From Erwinia piriflorinigrans CFBP 5888 (GTDB taxonomy: Bacteria > Pseudomonadota > Gammaproteobacteria > Enterobacterales > Enterobacteriaceae), in the NCBI RefSeq assembly GCF_001050515.1, contig NZ_CAHS01000011.1, forward strand, positions 62,001 through 126,000: a stretch of DNA of 64,000 bases. The letters are read 5' to 3'. The position numbers and the translations under genes were made by a program. How positions within the stretch are numbered: the first letter of the stretch is position 1; each line of letters opens with the position of its first letter. Below the pieces are notes generated by a model. That model saw only the letters and a list, made by a program, of their open reading frames with translations, was not told the origin of the DNA and did not search any database. Below, piece by piece: positions 33,015 through 43,323 of the stretch.

Positions 33015-34064
33015 ATGGATTTAACCTGTCAGGGCTGGCTGCACGGCAAACCGACCGCCAGCGGTGTCGTTAAGAGTATTCCCGAAGATTTCGTGGTGAT
33101 TGAAGATCTCGGTTACGCCCCGGATGGGGATGGCGAACAGCTGCTGGTGCGTGTGCGTAAACAGGGCTGCAACACGCGTTTTGTTGCCGAGGCGCTGGCG
33201 AAATTTGCCGCTATCCCTGCGCGTGACGTCAGCTTTGCCGGTATGAAAGACAGACATGCCGTTACCGAACAGTGGTTCTGTCTGCGTCTGCCGGGCAAAG
33301 TGACGCCGGACATGAGCGCCTTTCAGCTCGAAGGGGTTGAGGTGCTGGAAAGCACCCGCCATCGCCGCAAACTGCGCACCGGAGCGTTACAGGGCAATGC
33401 CTTTACGTTGATTTTGCGCGAGATTTCCGATCGTGACGCGGTGGAACAGCGCCTGCAACAGATTACCACTGCCGGGGTGCCGAACTATTTTGGTAGCCAG
33501 CGTTTTGGTCATGATGGCAATAACCTGAAGCTGGCGCAGCGCTGGGCGGCGGATGAAATTCGCGTGCGCGAGCGCAGTAAACGCAGCTTTATTCTGTCAG
33601 CGGCGCGTAGCGCGATGTTTAATCAGGTGGTGAGCGATCGTCTCGCCCGGCAGGGTTCCCTGCGCCGGGTGTTGGCAGGCGATGCGCTGCAACTGACCGG
33701 GCGCGGTAGCTGGTTTGTGGCGGAAACGGCTGAAATCGACAGCCTGCAACAGCGTGTGGACAACAACGAGCTGCGCATCACCGCGCCGCTACCGGGTAGC
33801 GGCGAATGGGGTACGCGCGATGAGGCGCTGGCCTTTGAGCAGGACAGTCTGGCACAAGAAGGGGCACTTATCGCCCTGATGCAGCGTGAGCGGGTCGATG
33901 CTGCCCGCCGTGCGATGCTGGTGATACCGCGTGATCTGTGCTGGAGCTGGGCGGATGACGCCACGCTTGAGATAAGCTTTTGGCTACCGGCCGGTAGCTT
34001 TGCCACTAGCGTGGTAAGGGAACTGTTGGTCACGCAGAGCAGTGCCAACGAGGCTGACGAATAG
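33015..34064 (+). CDS. truD: tRNA pseudouridine(13) synthase TruD
   Basis: This 349-residue enzyme makes pseudouridine 13 in tRNA-Glu. The catalytic aspartate is in [15 protein letters not shown] near residue 80, and [16 protein letters not shown] is near 155. The family-specific insertion domain occupies the middle of the protein. In E. coli truD overlaps surE; here a hairpin and 375 bp separate them. Confidence 0.96.
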   Translation: MDLTCQGWLHGKPTASGVVKSIPEDFVVIEDLGYAPDGDGEQLLVRVRKQGCNTRFVAEALAKFAAIPARDVSFAGMKDRHAVTEQWFCLRLPGKVTPDMSAFQLEGVEVLESTRHRRKLRTGALQGNAFTLILREISDRDAVEQRLQQITTAGVPNYFGSQRFGHDGNNLKLAQRWAADEIRVRERSKRSFILSAARSAMFNQVVSDRLARQGSLRRVLAGDALQLTGRGSWFVAETAEIDSLQQRVDNNELRITAPLPGSGEWGTRDEALAFEQDSLAQEGALIALMQRERVDAARRAMLVIPRDLCWSWADDATLEISFWLPAGSFATSVVRELLVTQSSANEADE

Positions 34065-34439
34065 CCGCCCTCCGGCAGAGCCTGAGTTGTTTAGCAGGCT
34101 CTGCCGCTTTCACATTCAACATTCAGTTCCTGTCTGTTTAGCTGCCGAATTGTGCTGATGTCATGGTATGTGCATCGCGTCTGCGGAAAGCCCCTTTGTA
34201 TTTGGTGCCCCTGGAGGCAGTCAAACTTACTGGCGGATGAGCAGCCAGTTCCAGGCATCTTGCGATTAAGCAGATATTTACACCTACCACTCATCTGAGC
34301 ATCCAGCTAAAATATGCCAACCAGACCACGCGGCTGAGCGCATAAAAGCGTTCTGTACAGGGCAAACAGGGATGTATCATGGCAGGACATCCCTGTGGCT
34401 TTGACGGTGGTTTACTTAATTCAACAAGTCAGGTATCAG
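34065..34439. other. Non-coding insertion between truD and surE
   Basis: No supported gene is present. The stretch begins with the truD hairpin and ends near a second perfect inverted repeat, ACAGGGATGT (34366-34375) and ACATCCCTGT (34387-34396), 44 bp before surE. In E. coli the two genes overlap, so this interval splits the classic unit and must hold a surE-pcm promoter if those genes are expressed separately. Confidence 0.6.
34073..34110 (+). terminator. Hairpin after truD (likely terminator)
   Basis: CGGCAGAGCCTG (34073-34084) and CAGGCTCTGCCG (34095-34106) are a perfect 12-bp stem with a ten-base loop, nine bases after the truD stop. It is followed by CTTT only, so termination may be incomplete. 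Confidence 0.6.
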
Positions 34440-35202
34440 ATGCGCATATTGCTGAGTAATGACGACGGTATCCATGCGCCAGGCATTCAGACGCTGGCAA
34501 AATCACTGCGTGAATTCGCCGAGGTACAGGTCGTTGCCCCCGATCGCAACCGAAGCGGAGCCTCAAACTCGCTGACGCTGGAAACGCCTCTGCGTACCTT
34601 CAATTACCCCAACGGCGACATCGCGGTGCAGATGGGCACTCCCACTGACTGTGTCTATCTCGGCGTCAATGCGCTGATGCGCCCGGTGCCGGATATTGTG
34701 GTCTCCGGGATTAACGCCGGCCCTAATCTTGGCGACGATGTGATCTACTCCGGGACCGTTGCGGCAGCGATGGAAGGTCGGCATCTCGGCCTGCCGGCGC
34801 TGGCGGTCTCACTCAACGGGCATCAGCATTATGACACTGCGGCGGCGGTGACCTGCTCAATCCTGAAGGCGCTATTGCGAGAGCCGCTGCGGACCGGTCG
34901 TATCCTCAATATTAACGTGCCGGATCTGCCGCTGGATCGGATTAAGGGCATCCGCGTGACGGCGTTGCGGCAGCCGTCACCCCAGCGATCGCGCAATCGC
35001 ACAGCAGGATCCACGCGGCAATACGCTGTACTGGATCGGCCCTCCGGGTGAAAAACTGGATGCCGGCCCCGGTACTGACTTTGCCGCCGTTGATGAAGGC
35101 TACGTTTCAGTGACGGCGCTGCATGTTGACCTGACTGCTCATGCCGCGCAGCAGGTTGTCTCCTCATGGCTGGCGAGCGCAGAGGTCACCAGAGAATGGT
35201 GA
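34440..35202 (+). pseudogene. surE: 5'/3'-nucleotidase SurE, frameshifted near codon 174
   Basis: The frame opens with [16 protein letters not shown], the metal-binding start of SurE, a nucleoside-monophosphate phosphatase of stationary phase. It reads well to GIRVT, then goes out of frame and stops at 35051. Removing one G at 34961/34962 restores [20 protein letters not shown] and the rest of the family sequence to the TGA at 35200-35202. The span is 763 nt, exactly one more than the 762 expected for 253 residues plus stop. It is either a real recent one-base insertion or a sequencing error; metal-site residues lie before the shift. The true stop overlaps the pcm start. Confidence 0.88.
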
Positions 35203-35822
35203 GCGGGAGGATAGAGATCTTGCTAGCGCAGTTGCGCCTACAGGCTATTGATGACGAGCGTTTGTTAAAGGCTATTGGTGATGTCCCACGCGAGCGCTTC
35301 ATTGATGAAGCCTTTGAGCATAAAGCCTGGGAAAATACCGCGCTGCCGATCGGTAGTGGGCAAACGATTTCCCAGCCTTACATGGTGGCTAAAATGACGT
35401 CGCTATTGGCACTAACGCCAGCATCGCGCGTGTTGGAAATTGGTACCGGCTCCGGCTATCAGACGGCTATCCTGGCGCACCTGGCCGCGCACGTCTATTC
35501 GGTAGAACGCATCAAGGGGTTGCAGTGGCAGGCCAAACGCCGCCTGAAACAGCTCGATTTGCACAATGTCTCTACCCGACATGGTGATGGCTGGCTTGGC
35601 TGGCCTGCACGAGGGCCATTTGACGCTATTATAGTTACGGCCGCACCGCCGAGTATCCCTGACGCGCTGATGTCGCAGCTTAATGATGGCGGGGTGATGG
35701 TATTGCCGGTCGGGGAAGAGCAGCAGGTATTACAACGTATTCGCCGTAAAGCAGATGAATTTATTGTAGATACGATTGAGCCAGTACGTTTTGTTCCGCT
35801 GGTTAAAGGCGACCTTGCCTGA
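35196..35822 (+). CDS. pcm: Protein-L-isoaspartate O-methyltransferase
   Basis: This 208-residue repair enzyme methylates L-isoaspartyl residues of aged proteins with SAM. The motifs are [18 protein letters not shown] near 53-70, [14 protein letters not shown] near 85 (SAM loop) and [14 protein letters not shown] near 150. I chose ATG 35196 ([14 protein letters not shown]), which matches E. coli Pcm in start and length and overlaps the restored surE stop by seven bases. The overlap implies translational coupling to surE, which the surE frameshift would disturb. Confidence 0.94.
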   Translation: MVSGRIEILLAQLRLQAIDDERLLKAIGDVPRERFIDEAFEHKAWENTALPIGSGQTISQPYMVAKMTSLLALTPASRVLEIGTGSGYQTAILAHLAAHVYSVERIKGLQWQAKRRLKQLDLHNVSTRHGDGWLGWPARGPFDAIIVTAAPPSIPDALMSQLNDGGVMVLPVGEEQQVLQRIRRKADEFIVDTIEPVRFVPLVKGDLA

Positions 35823-35966
35823 CATCAGCGGTCAGGATTATTTGTACACAACTGTTTCGTGGCACGCGTTCATTGATATTGTTAGTATCTCGCTATGTTG
35901 CGCAGCCGTGCCGCTGCGGTTTAGTTAATCATTATTTATTAAAGTATTGCCGAAATGGGGGAGTAA

Positions 35967-37076
35967 ATGAGCATGGGAAGCCCGGTCTTTAAGCTGCGTC
36001 GTATGGCGGCTGTTTCACTGGTAGGATTTTGGCTGGCAGGTTGTTCCAGCAGTAACGATAACCAGGCCCCTATCAGCTCGGTGGGTGGAAGTGAGTCAGG
36101 CATGATGAGCGGTAATCCAGCCACTGTCGGCAATGCCGGGGCCGGGGAGAGTAACAATGGCAATATCATTCGCCCGGCGCGACCACCTGCGTTGAAAAGT
36201 GCAACCAATCCCCCCGTATCCAGCCAGCCACAGAATGTGGAAACTGAAAATGGCCGTATAGTTTATAACCGTAGTTATGGGAATATTCCGAAAGGTAGCT
36301 ACGGTGGAGACACCTATACTGTCAAACGCGGCGATACTTTATTCTATATTGCCTGGATTACCGGAAACGATTTCCGCGATCTGGCACAGCGTAATAATGT
36401 CGCTGCGCCTTACGGCCTCAACGTCGGCCAGCAGTTACAGGTCGCCAACGGCACCGGTACTCCTATCACCGGCGGTAATGCGGTGACGGCTGCTGACGCA
36501 ACGGCCAGCGGTGTCACTCCCCCTTCTTCGGGTATTCAGCCTAAAACGCCAACTGTTGCACACCAACCGGTAATTACGTATTCTGAAGATTCAGATACAA
36601 CAAGTGGAGGCAAAATGCTGCCTTCATCCGGTAAAACTGTTGCAACGACGACAGTTCCGGTTGCCGTTCCGACCGTTAGTAGCACAACGGACAGCGCTAC
36701 CCCAGTGGGAAGCTGGCGTTGGCCCACCGACGGTAAGATCATTGATAACTTCTCTGCTTCCGAAGGTGGCAATAAAGGTATCGATATCGCAGGATCGCAT
36801 GGGCAATCCGTTGTTTCCACCGCTTCAGGGCGCGTGGTTTACGCCGGCAATGCGCTACGCGGTTACGGTAATTTGATTATCATCAAACATAATGATGACT
36901 ATCTGAGTGCTTATGCTCATAACGACACGATGCTGGTCCGTGAACAACAAGAAGTGAAAGCGGGTCAGAAGATCGCTACGATGGGCAGTACTGGCACGAG
37001 CTCTGTTAGATTACACTTTGAAATTCGTTACAAGGGGAAATCCGTAAACCCGTTGCGCTATTTGCCGCAACGATAA
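35967..37076 (+). CDS. nlpD: Murein hydrolase activator NlpD (lipoprotein)
   Basis: This 369-residue outer-membrane lipoprotein activates the amidase AmiC during division. A lipoprotein signal ends in the lipobox LAGC near residue 26. A low-complexity linker is followed by a LysM domain ([14 protein letters not shown] near 111) and a C-terminal degenerate LytM/M23 domain ([18 protein letters not shown] block near 270, [19 protein letters not shown] at the end). GGGGGAG precedes the ATG. In enterobacteria the main rpoS promoter and much of the long rpoS leader lie inside this gene. Confidence 0.95.
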   Translation: MSMGSPVFKLRRMAAVSLVGFWLAGCSSSNDNQAPISSVGGSESGMMSGNPATVGNAGAGESNNGNIIRPARPPALKSATNPPVSSQPQNVETENGRIVYNRSYGNIPKGSYGGDTYTVKRGDTLFYIAWITGNDFRDLAQRNNVAAPYGLNVGQQLQVANGTGTPITGGNAVTAADATASGVTPPSSGIQPKTPTVAHQPVITYSEDSDTTSGGKMLPSSGKTVATTTVPVAVPTVSSTTDSATPVGSWRWPTDGKIIDNFSASEGGNKGIDIAGSHGQSVVSTASGRVVYAGNALRGYGNLIIIKHNDDYLSAYAHNDTMLVREQQEVKAGQKIATMGSTGTSSVRLHFEIRYKGKSVNPLRYLPQR

Positions 37077-37127
37077 TCCGGCAGAACCTTAGCTGTTCTG
37101 CCCTGGGATCACGGGTAGGGGCCGCTT

Positions 37128-38120
37128 ATGAGCCAGAATACGCTGAAAGTTAACGAGTTAAATGAAGACGCGGAATTCGACGAAAACGGAGCTGAGGTTT
37201 TTGATGAGAAGGCTCTTGTCGGAAATGAACCCGGTGATAACGATTTAGCTGAAGAAGATCTGTTATCTCAGGGTGCAACGCAGCGCGTACTGGATGCAAC
37301 ACAGCTTTACTTAGGAGAGATTGGTTACTCTCCACTGCTGACGGCGGAGGAAGAAGTCTTCTTTGCCCGTCGTGCGCTACGTGGCGATGTGCCTTCACGT
37401 CGCCGCATGATTGAAAGTAACTTACGCCTTGTGGTTAAGATCGCCCGTCGTTACAGCAATCGTGGTCTGGCCCTGCTGGACCTGATTGAGGAAGGTAACC
37501 TCGGCCTGATCCGTGCGGTAGAGAAGTTTGATCCGGAAAGAGGGTTCCGTTTCTCTACCTACGCCACCTGGTGGATACGTCAGACGATCGAACGGGCAAT
37601 TATGAATCAAACCCGTACTATTCGTTTGCCGATCCACATCGTAAAAGAGCTGAATGTATATCTGCGTACCGCACGTGAACTTTCGCACAAGCTTGATCAT
37701 GAGCCTAGCGCGGAAGAGATTGCCGAAAAGCTGGATAAACCCGTTGATGACGTGAGCCGGATGCTGCGCCTCAACGAACGCATTACCTCAGTTGATACGC
37801 CACTGGGCGGGGATTCAGAGAAAGCGCTGCTGGATATCCTGGCCGACGAAAAAGACAACGGCCCGGAAGATACCACCCAAGACGATGATATGAAGCAAAG
37901 CATCGTTAAATGGCTGTTCGAACTGAACGCCAAGCAGCGCGAAGTACTGGCACGTCGTTTCGGCCTGTTAGGCTATGAAGCGGCCACGCTGGAAGATGTA
38001 GGGCGTGAAATCGGTCTGACCCGCGAACGTGTGCGTCAGATCCAGGTCGAAGGCCTGCGTCGTCTGCGAGAAATTCTGCAGGGACAGGGGTTGAGTATTG
38101 AAGCGCTGTTTCGTGAATAA
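37128..38120 (+). CDS. rpoS: RNA polymerase sigma factor RpoS (sigma-38)
   Basis: This 330-residue general stress and stationary-phase sigma factor is complete. Region 1.2 starts near 55 ([16 protein letters not shown]). Region 2 contains [16 protein letters not shown] near 90 and [18 protein letters not shown] near 138. The [17 protein letters not shown] segment near 170 is the RssB/ClpXP turnover element with its lysine. Region 4 has [20 protein letters not shown] near 287. The length equals E. coli RpoS. The 51-bp gap to nlpD is the end of the leader that small RNAs usually target in this family. Confidence 0.97.
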   Translation: MSQNTLKVNELNEDAEFDENGAEVFDEKALVGNEPGDNDLAEEDLLSQGATQRVLDATQLYLGEIGYSPLLTAEEEVFFARRALRGDVPSRRRMIESNLRLVVKIARRYSNRGLALLDLIEEGNLGLIRAVEKFDPERGFRFSTYATWWIRQTIERAIMNQTRTIRLPIHIVKELNVYLRTARELSHKLDHEPSAEEIAEKLDKPVDDVSRMLRLNERITSVDTPLGGDSEKALLDILADEKDNGPEDTTQDDDMKQSIVKWLFELNAKQREVLARRFGLLGYEAATLEDVGREIGLTRERVRQIQVEGLRRLREILQGQGLSIEALFRE

Positions 38121-38164
38121 CGGCGTGGAAAAATAACGGTCCACATCATTTAGTAATGCGTAAG

Positions 38165-38193
38165 GCGGTGACCACGGTCACCGCTTTTTTTTT
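38165..38193 (+). terminator. Intrinsic terminator after rpoS
   Basis: GCGGTGACC (38165-38173) and GGTCACCGC (38176-38184) pair in a tight hairpin followed by a run of nine T. It lies 44 bp after the rpoS stop and between the convergent rpoS and mutS genes. Confidence 0.85.
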
Positions 38194-38262
38194 ATGGATT
38201 TTTTCAGGATCATCAGAGGGTGAGATGTCACTCTCACCCATTGTCAGAGCGATCCGCGCGAG

Positions 38263-40824
38263 TCAAACCAGCGACTTGAGACGATAGATCCACTCCAGCG
38301 CCTGGCGAGGAGACAGAGAATCAGGATCTAACGCTTCAAGAGCCTCGACTGCTGGCGATGTCTCCTCAACCAGCAGCGGCAGCTGGGAGCCATCGGCCCT
38401 GGTGCTGGCTGCACTCCCGGAGAGGGCTTCTAACTCTTTCAGTTTCTGACGGGCCCGTTTGATAACGTCTTTGGGTACTCCGGCCAGCGCAGCGACGGCC
38501 AGGCCGTAACTCTTACTGGCGGCACCTTCCTGCACGCTGTGCATAAAGGCGATGGTATCGCCATGCTCGACAGCATCCAGATGCACGTTAGCCACGCCTT
38601 CGATTTGCTCCGGCAGGGTGGTGAGTTCGAAATAATGAGTGGCAAACAGCGTCATGGCTTTGATGCGGTTGGCAAGGCTTTCGGCGCAGGCCCAGGCCAG
38701 CGACAGACCATCATAGGTTGAGGTACCACGGCCTATTTCGTCCATCAGCACCAGGCTGTACTCAGTGGCATTATGCAGAATATTGGCGGTTTCGGTCATT
38801 TCTACCATAAAGGTTGAACGGCCAGAGGCGAGATCGTCCGCCGCACCTACGCGGGTGAAAATCCGATCGATTGGGCCGATAACCGCCTGCTCAGCGGGAA
38901 CGAAGCTGCCAATATAAGCCATCAGGGTAATCAGAGCGGCCTGACGCATATAGGTACTTTTACCGCCCATATTAGGACCGGTGACCACCAGCATACGGCG
39001 TTGCGGCGACAAAGTAAGAGGATTTGCGATAAACGGATCTTTTAACACCTGCTCAACCACAGGATGACGGCCACCGCTGAGTTTTATACCGGGTTTATCG
39101 CTCAGCGTCGGACAGCTGTAGTTAAGCGTCCAGGCACGTTCAGCAAGATTAGTTAAAACGTCCAACTCTGCCAGGGCTGCGGCACTGTCCTGTAATGCTG
39201 CCAAATGAGGTAGCAACATATCAAACAGCTGTTCATATAGCGCCTTTTCCAAAGAAAGTGCTTTGCCTTTAGAAGTCAGTACCTTGTCTTCATACTCTTT
39301 CAGCTCGGGAATAATGTAGCGCTCTGCGTTTTTCAGCGTCTGACGGCGTACGTAGTGGATGGGTACCAGGTGGCTCTGACCCCGGCTGACCTGAATGTAG
39401 TAGCCGTGAACACCATTAAAGCCAACTTTTAGCGTATCCAGCCCCAGCTTTTCCCGTTCGCGGATCTCCAGGCGGTCAAGATAGTCAGTGGCCCCATCGG
39501 CCAGCGCCCGCCATTCATCCAGCTCCTGGTTATAGCCGGGGGCGATCACCCCTCCGTCACGAACCAGCACCGGCGGCGTTTCTATAATGGCGCGCTCCAG
39601 CAGCTCGCGTAGCTCGGTAAATTCCCCCATCTGACTACGCAAAGTCTGTAGGTGCGCGTTATCACTGTCGGCCAGCTCTTCATTCAGCAGCGGCAGCTGC
39701 TGGAAGGCATGGCGCATGCGTGCCAGATCGCGAGGCCGTGCAGTGCGCAGCGCAAGACGAGCCAGGATACGCTCGAGATCGCCGACCTGGCGCAGCAGCG
39801 GGGGCAGGTTGTCATTCAAATCCTGTAGCGCCCGGATACTTTGCTGGCGCAGGGTGATGACCTGCGTATTACGCAACGGCATATGCAGCCAGCGCTTGAG
39901 CATACGGCTGCCCATCGGCGTCACGGTTTTATCCAGCACTGACGCCAGGGTATTGTCACTGCCTCCGGCGAGATTCTGTGTAATTTCAAGATTACGGCGG
40001 GTTGCGGCATCCATAATAATACCGTCCTGCTGGCGTTCCATAGTCAGCGAACGGATATGTGGTAACGAGGTGCGCTGCGTATCTTTAACGTACTGTAGCA
40101 GACAGCCAGCGGCACGCAGGGCATGATGCGCTTGCTCCACGCCGAAACCACTAAGATCGCGCGTGCCAAATTGCATATTCAGCTGCTGGCGAGCGGTATC
40201 CAGTTCATATTCCCACAGCGCTCGGCGGCGCAGACCACGGCGGTTCTCAATCAGCATCATGGCGGCAAATTCTTCCGGGTAGAGCAGCTCGGCCGGATTG
40301 GTGCGTTGCAGTTCGGCAGCCATTGTTTCTTGATCGGTGGGTTCAGCCAGGCGGAAGCGTCCAGAGCTGATATCCAGCGTGGCATAGCCAAAGCCGCGCG
40401 GGCTCTGCCAGATTGCCGCCAGCAAATTATCCTGGCGTTCATTCAATAATGCTTCATCACTGATCGTGCCGGGAGTGACGATGCGTACGACTTTGCGCTC
40501 GACCGGGCCTTTGCTCAACGCCGGGTCACCAATCTGTTCGCAGATAGCCACCGACTCACCCAGCTGTACCAGTTTTGCCAGGTAGTTCTCCACCGCATGA
40601 TAGGGTACGCCCGCCATGGGAATAGGCTCTCCTGCTGAGGAGCCGCGTTTGGTTAAGGAGATTTCCAGCAGCTGCGAGGCGCGTTTGGCATCGTCATAAA
40701 ACAGCTCGTAGAAGTCCCCCATGCGGTAAAACAGCAGTATCTCCGGATGCTCCGATTTGAGGCGCAGGTACTGCTGCATCATTGGGGTATGCGAATTTAG
40801 GCTCTTATTGTCAATGACAGACAT
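38263..40824 (-). CDS. mutS: DNA mismatch repair protein MutS
   Basis: This 853-residue ATPase recognises mismatches and starts methyl-directed repair with MutL. The mismatch-binding Phe-X-Glu is in [11 protein letters not shown] near residue 36. Connector, lever and clamp domains follow, then the ATPase with Walker [15 protein letters not shown] near 612 and Walker [19 protein letters not shown] near 692. The length equals E. coli MutS. It is convergent to rpoS and marks the end of the conserved core before the accessory region. Confidence 0.97.
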   Translation of the reverse strand: MSVIDNKSLNSHTPMMQQYLRLKSEHPEILLFYRMGDFYELFYDDAKRASQLLEISLTKRGSSAGEPIPMAGVPYHAVENYLAKLVQLGESVAICEQIGDPALSKGPVERKVVRIVTPGTISDEALLNERQDNLLAAIWQSPRGFGYATLDISSGRFRLAEPTDQETMAAELQRTNPAELLYPEEFAAMMLIENRRGLRRRALWEYELDTARQQLNMQFGTRDLSGFGVEQAHHALRAAGCLLQYVKDTQRTSLPHIRSLTMERQQDGIIMDAATRRNLEITQNLAGGSDNTLASVLDKTVTPMGSRMLKRWLHMPLRNTQVITLRQQSIRALQDLNDNLPPLLRQVGDLERILARLALRTARPRDLARMRHAFQQLPLLNEELADSDNAHLQTLRSQMGEFTELRELLERAIIETPPVLVRDGGVIAPGYNQELDEWRALADGATDYLDRLEIREREKLGLDTLKVGFNGVHGYYIQVSRGQSHLVPIHYVRRQTLKNAERYIIPELKEYEDKVLTSKGKALSLEKALYEQLFDMLLPHLAALQDSAAALAELDVLTNLAERAWTLNYSCPTLSDKPGIKLSGGRHPVVEQVLKDPFIANPLTLSPQRRMLVVTGPNMGGKSTYMRQAALITLMAYIGSFVPAEQAVIGPIDRIFTRVGAADDLASGRSTFMVEMTETANILHNATEYSLVLMDEIGRGTSTYDGLSLAWACAESLANRIKAMTLFATHYFELTTLPEQIEGVANVHLDAVEHGDTIAFMHSVQEGAASKSYGLAVAALAGVPKDVIKRARQKLKELEALSGSAASTRADGSQLPLLVEETSPAVEALEALDPDSLSPRQALEWIYRLKSLV

Positions 40825-41568
40825 GATTTTTCTATTCCATTGAATTTAAAGTGAATTGTGATTTTATTTTTATCATTAAGTATCACGTTGTCTTATACAG
40901 AATCACCCAACTCTGTTTGTAAGAGCAGGGAATGATGGCGGTTATGGTGTGATTGCGGTGCTTCTTATATCCAGACCTTTTCCGGGCACTATACTATCCC
41001 AGTGACCAATAAGCTGTCACAGGTAAAAGTTGGAAGCTTCCCGCAAAACTTGCTTGCAACGGCATATATGAAGTTGCAAGAAATCAAACTGAGCGGAAAT
41101 GAAGGGCGCTGTGGGGTGTCGGGGCTAAAGATGTGAGGCGCCGATATTGGGAGGAAATCAAAAAAACGAAGATTTCAAGTTTAGGACTTCACTGATTTTG
41201 GGCCAGTGTCAAGGCGAGTCTGGCGTAAAAAAACGGTAGAAATGATTCAGGGGGGATATTAGCTGTCACTTACGTCAGCTAAAAAAGGGAGCAATGAATG
41301 CAGACAGGAAAAAAACCGGGATCTTCGATCAAAAAGTGGACGCACCAAAAAGCGTAGATGGGATGGTGAGTGATAATGGTGAAAATGCAACATGCAGGGA
41401 ATATGATCGTTCTCAATAGTCGTGGGCTGGATACCCGGTAAATGACAGGGTCAATTCAGCCTGTTTGCACTACAATAATGTCAGGATTACTGGCAAAGAA
41501 TAAATGCCCGGAAACGGGGACAGAGCCCTCTTCGCGGCGAATATCTGGCGCGAAGAGGAAAGGATGAG
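40825..41568. other. Gene-poor region downstream of the mutS start side
   Basis: No protein of convincing length is seen in 744 bp. Two overlapping small frames share one GGGAG site: 41294-41419 (41 codons, MNADRKKTGIFDQ...) and a 19-codon frame from 41298 (MQTGKKPGSSIKKW...). The second has better spacing to the site. They may be leader peptides or chance. The region contains the mutS promoter at its left end and lies at the edge between core and accessory DNA. Confidence 0.4.
41527..41558 (-). terminator. Perfect 10-bp hairpin after the VOC gene
   Basis: CCTCTTCGCG (41527-41536) and CGCGAAGAGG (41549-41558) form a strong stem with a 12-base loop, ten bases past the stop of the leftward VOC gene. 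No U run follows on the minus strand, so its efficiency as a terminator is uncertain. Confidence 0.5.
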
Positions 41569-41970
41569 TCAGCTGGTTCCGTTCTGGAAAAGGTCCCACC
41601 GGTTACCGTAGAGATCCTCAAACACCACGACGATTCCGTACTCTTCCTCACGCGGTTCTTCACAGAAATGCACGCCTTTTTCCTTCATGGCCGTATAATC
41701 GCGCCAGAAGTCGTCCGTCTGCAGGAACAGGAAAACGCGGCCTCCGGCCTGATCGCCGATGAATCCGGTCTGACGCTCATTAGAAGCCAGGGCAAGCAGC
41801 AGATTACAGTCACTGCCGGGCGCAGGGGTAACTACAACCCAGCGCTTGCAGGGCTGGGGCGTATCTTCCACGAGGGTAAATCCGAGTTTGTCAGTGTAAT
41901 AACTGATAGCTCTGTCATAATCATCCACTACCACCGCCACGTAACCGAGACATCTTTTCTGTGCACGCAT
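41569..41970 (-). CDS. VOC family protein (glyoxalase/bleomycin-resistance fold)
   Basis: This 133-residue protein has the two beta-alpha-beta-beta-beta repeats of the vicinal-oxygen-chelate fold. CLGYVAVVVDDYDRAISYYTDKLGF opens the first (residues 6-30), and GVHFCEEPREEEYG with FEDLYGNRWDLFQ near 115-128 ends the second. The glutamate and aspartate of the last strand are typical, but a usual N-terminal metal histidine is replaced, so it may not bind metal in the standard way. I chose the ATG with AAGGAG seven bases upstream; a start 13 codons earlier has no ribosome-binding site. Possible roles are small-molecule isomerisation or resistance; the substrate is unknown. Confidence 0.82.
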   Translation of the reverse strand: MRAQKRCLGYVAVVVDDYDRAISYYTDKLGFTLVEDTPQPCKRWVVVTPAPGSDCNLLLALASNERQTGFIGDQAGGRVFLFLQTDDFWRDYTAMKEKGVHFCEEPREEEYGIVVVFEDLYGNRWDLFQNGTS

Positions 41971-42558
41971 CGCTTTCTCCTTATTAAGCCCTCCAATGGT
42001 ATATAGCAAAAACGTTTATCACCATATATATAAATCCTTAAAAAAATAGATAGACAGATAAATGTTATTTTTAGATTTATGTCACAGTATTAATCCGTAA
42101 AAAGTAATCGCCTGTAAAAAGCTATCGTTCGAGTCATAATCCCACGTAAAGCACTGCCAATATAAAAAATGCCAGCATAAAAACTAGCAGGCTAATAGCC
42201 ACTCAACACAATAAAGATTAATATCATAAATCACGTCATCTTGGTAAAAAAAAGAAAAATATTGATTTTTAATAAAAAAGTAAACCACCACCCAAACCTC
42301 TCTCATAAATTTAACTTATATTTATCATTTTTATATGTTATATATCAATGCATTAAAAAAATTAGTTACAATATGTTTATATTTGAAATACATTGAAACA
42401 TCCATTGCGTTGATTTACATTGCGCGGGGGTTATATAAAAAAGAAGACGCACGGAACGCAAGTGAAGTTTAATTTAACATGCCATATCCTGCCGAGTATC
42501 AAGAGGTAGTCAGCGCAAGTACCTGATAAAATGTTATTTCGTATTTTAAGGATAATTT
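41971..42558. other. AT-rich control region upstream of the six-gene operon
   Basis: This 588-bp stretch is strongly AT-rich with several T and A tracts and no supported gene. It separates the leftward VOC gene from the rightward operon. The A-tract spacing would suit binding by H-NS-like silencers, which is inference from composition. A candidate promoter lies at its right end. Confidence 0.5.
42410..42437 (+). promoter_or_regulatory. Candidate promoter of the six-gene operon
   Basis: A TTGATT -35-like element (42410-42415) and TATATA -10-like element (42432-42437) are 16 bp apart. The leader to the first start codon would be about 115 nt. In such AT-rich DNA matches of this quality are common, so confidence is modest. 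Confidence 0.4.
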
Positions 42559-43314
42559 ATGCAAGAAACATTACGGTCATGTCCTGCAACACAGGAAGTT
42601 AAAAAGCGCTTTGTCACACTTAATAACTACCTGAATGATGAAAAAAATTTTTTTGATGAGTCATCCCGGTTCCTTGAATTTATACGAGACGAAAAGCTAC
42701 TACCTGCCATCATTTTTGAAGTTCTGAATGACAATGAGTACCTTAATGAAGTTTCCTCAAATTCTTACAAGCATGTTAATCACTTCTCTAAAATCGTCCT
42801 GATTAATGATGAAAATCAGGATAACTGCAGGCTTACGCTGCATATATGGAAACCGCCATTTACCGAAAGCGAAATAAGTCAGGAACTCATTCATGACCAT
42901 CGGTTCAGTTTTTCATCCTATGTCCTCTGCGGTGAACAGGTCCATGAAATTGTTCAGGAGTCCAAAGATAAATCGATCACAAAGGTCAGGTTTCAGAAAT
43001 ATAAATACCTCCCTTCTAATACAGGAAATATTCATGACTGTTTTTTTGAAGAAGACGTATATCTCGATGAGATTGCAGAAAAAAAAGTAAGCCGCGGTCA
43101 GGTATATACCATGCACAATGAAGAAATTCACCGCATTGTGTTTCCTGAAGGTGATGAACCTATCATTTCATTTCTTGTAAGAGGGCCGAGGAAAAGAAAC
43201 TACACCCACACGTATAACACTTTTTACCCCCGGGAAGGAATGGTATCAAACGTTCCGATGTATACCCCAAATGAATTGCGTGAATTGTTAGTATATACTC
43301 TGGATAAAATTTAA
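42559..43314 (+). CDS. Cupin-like protein, first gene of the six-gene operon
   Basis: I do not recognise a named family. The 251-residue protein has a cupin-like pattern from about residue 90: LTLHIWKPPF, then ELIHDHRFSFSSYVLCGE near 113-130, where HDH and a following glutamate could bind metal, and later YTMHNEEIHRIVF near 188, giving another histidine. This is the arrangement of metal-dependent small-molecule dioxygenases or isomerases of the cupin superfamily. The N-terminal 90 residues are mostly helical. An AAGGA site lies seven bases before the ATG. Ten bases separate it from the next gene, so it probably acts in the same pathway as the CYTH, kinase-like and phosphatase proteins downstream. 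Confidence 0.6.
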   Translation: MQETLRSCPATQEVKKRFVTLNNYLNDEKNFFDESSRFLEFIRDEKLLPAIIFEVLNDNEYLNEVSSNSYKHVNHFSKIVLINDENQDNCRLTLHIWKPPFTESEISQELIHDHRFSFSSYVLCGEQVHEIVQESKDKSITKVRFQKYKYLPSNTGNIHDCFFEEDVYLDEIAEKKVSRGQVYTMHNEEIHRIVFPEGDEPIISFLVRGPRKRNYTHTYNTFYPREGMVSNVPMYTPNELRELLVYTLDKI

Positions 43315-43323
43315 GGAGAAATA

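Noticed and set aside
34201-34240. Sequence resembling the reverse complement of a tRNA 3' end (TGGTGCCCCTGG...) between truD and surE
   Set aside because: The T-loop sequence does not fit, and no anticodon or D arm can be folded nearby.
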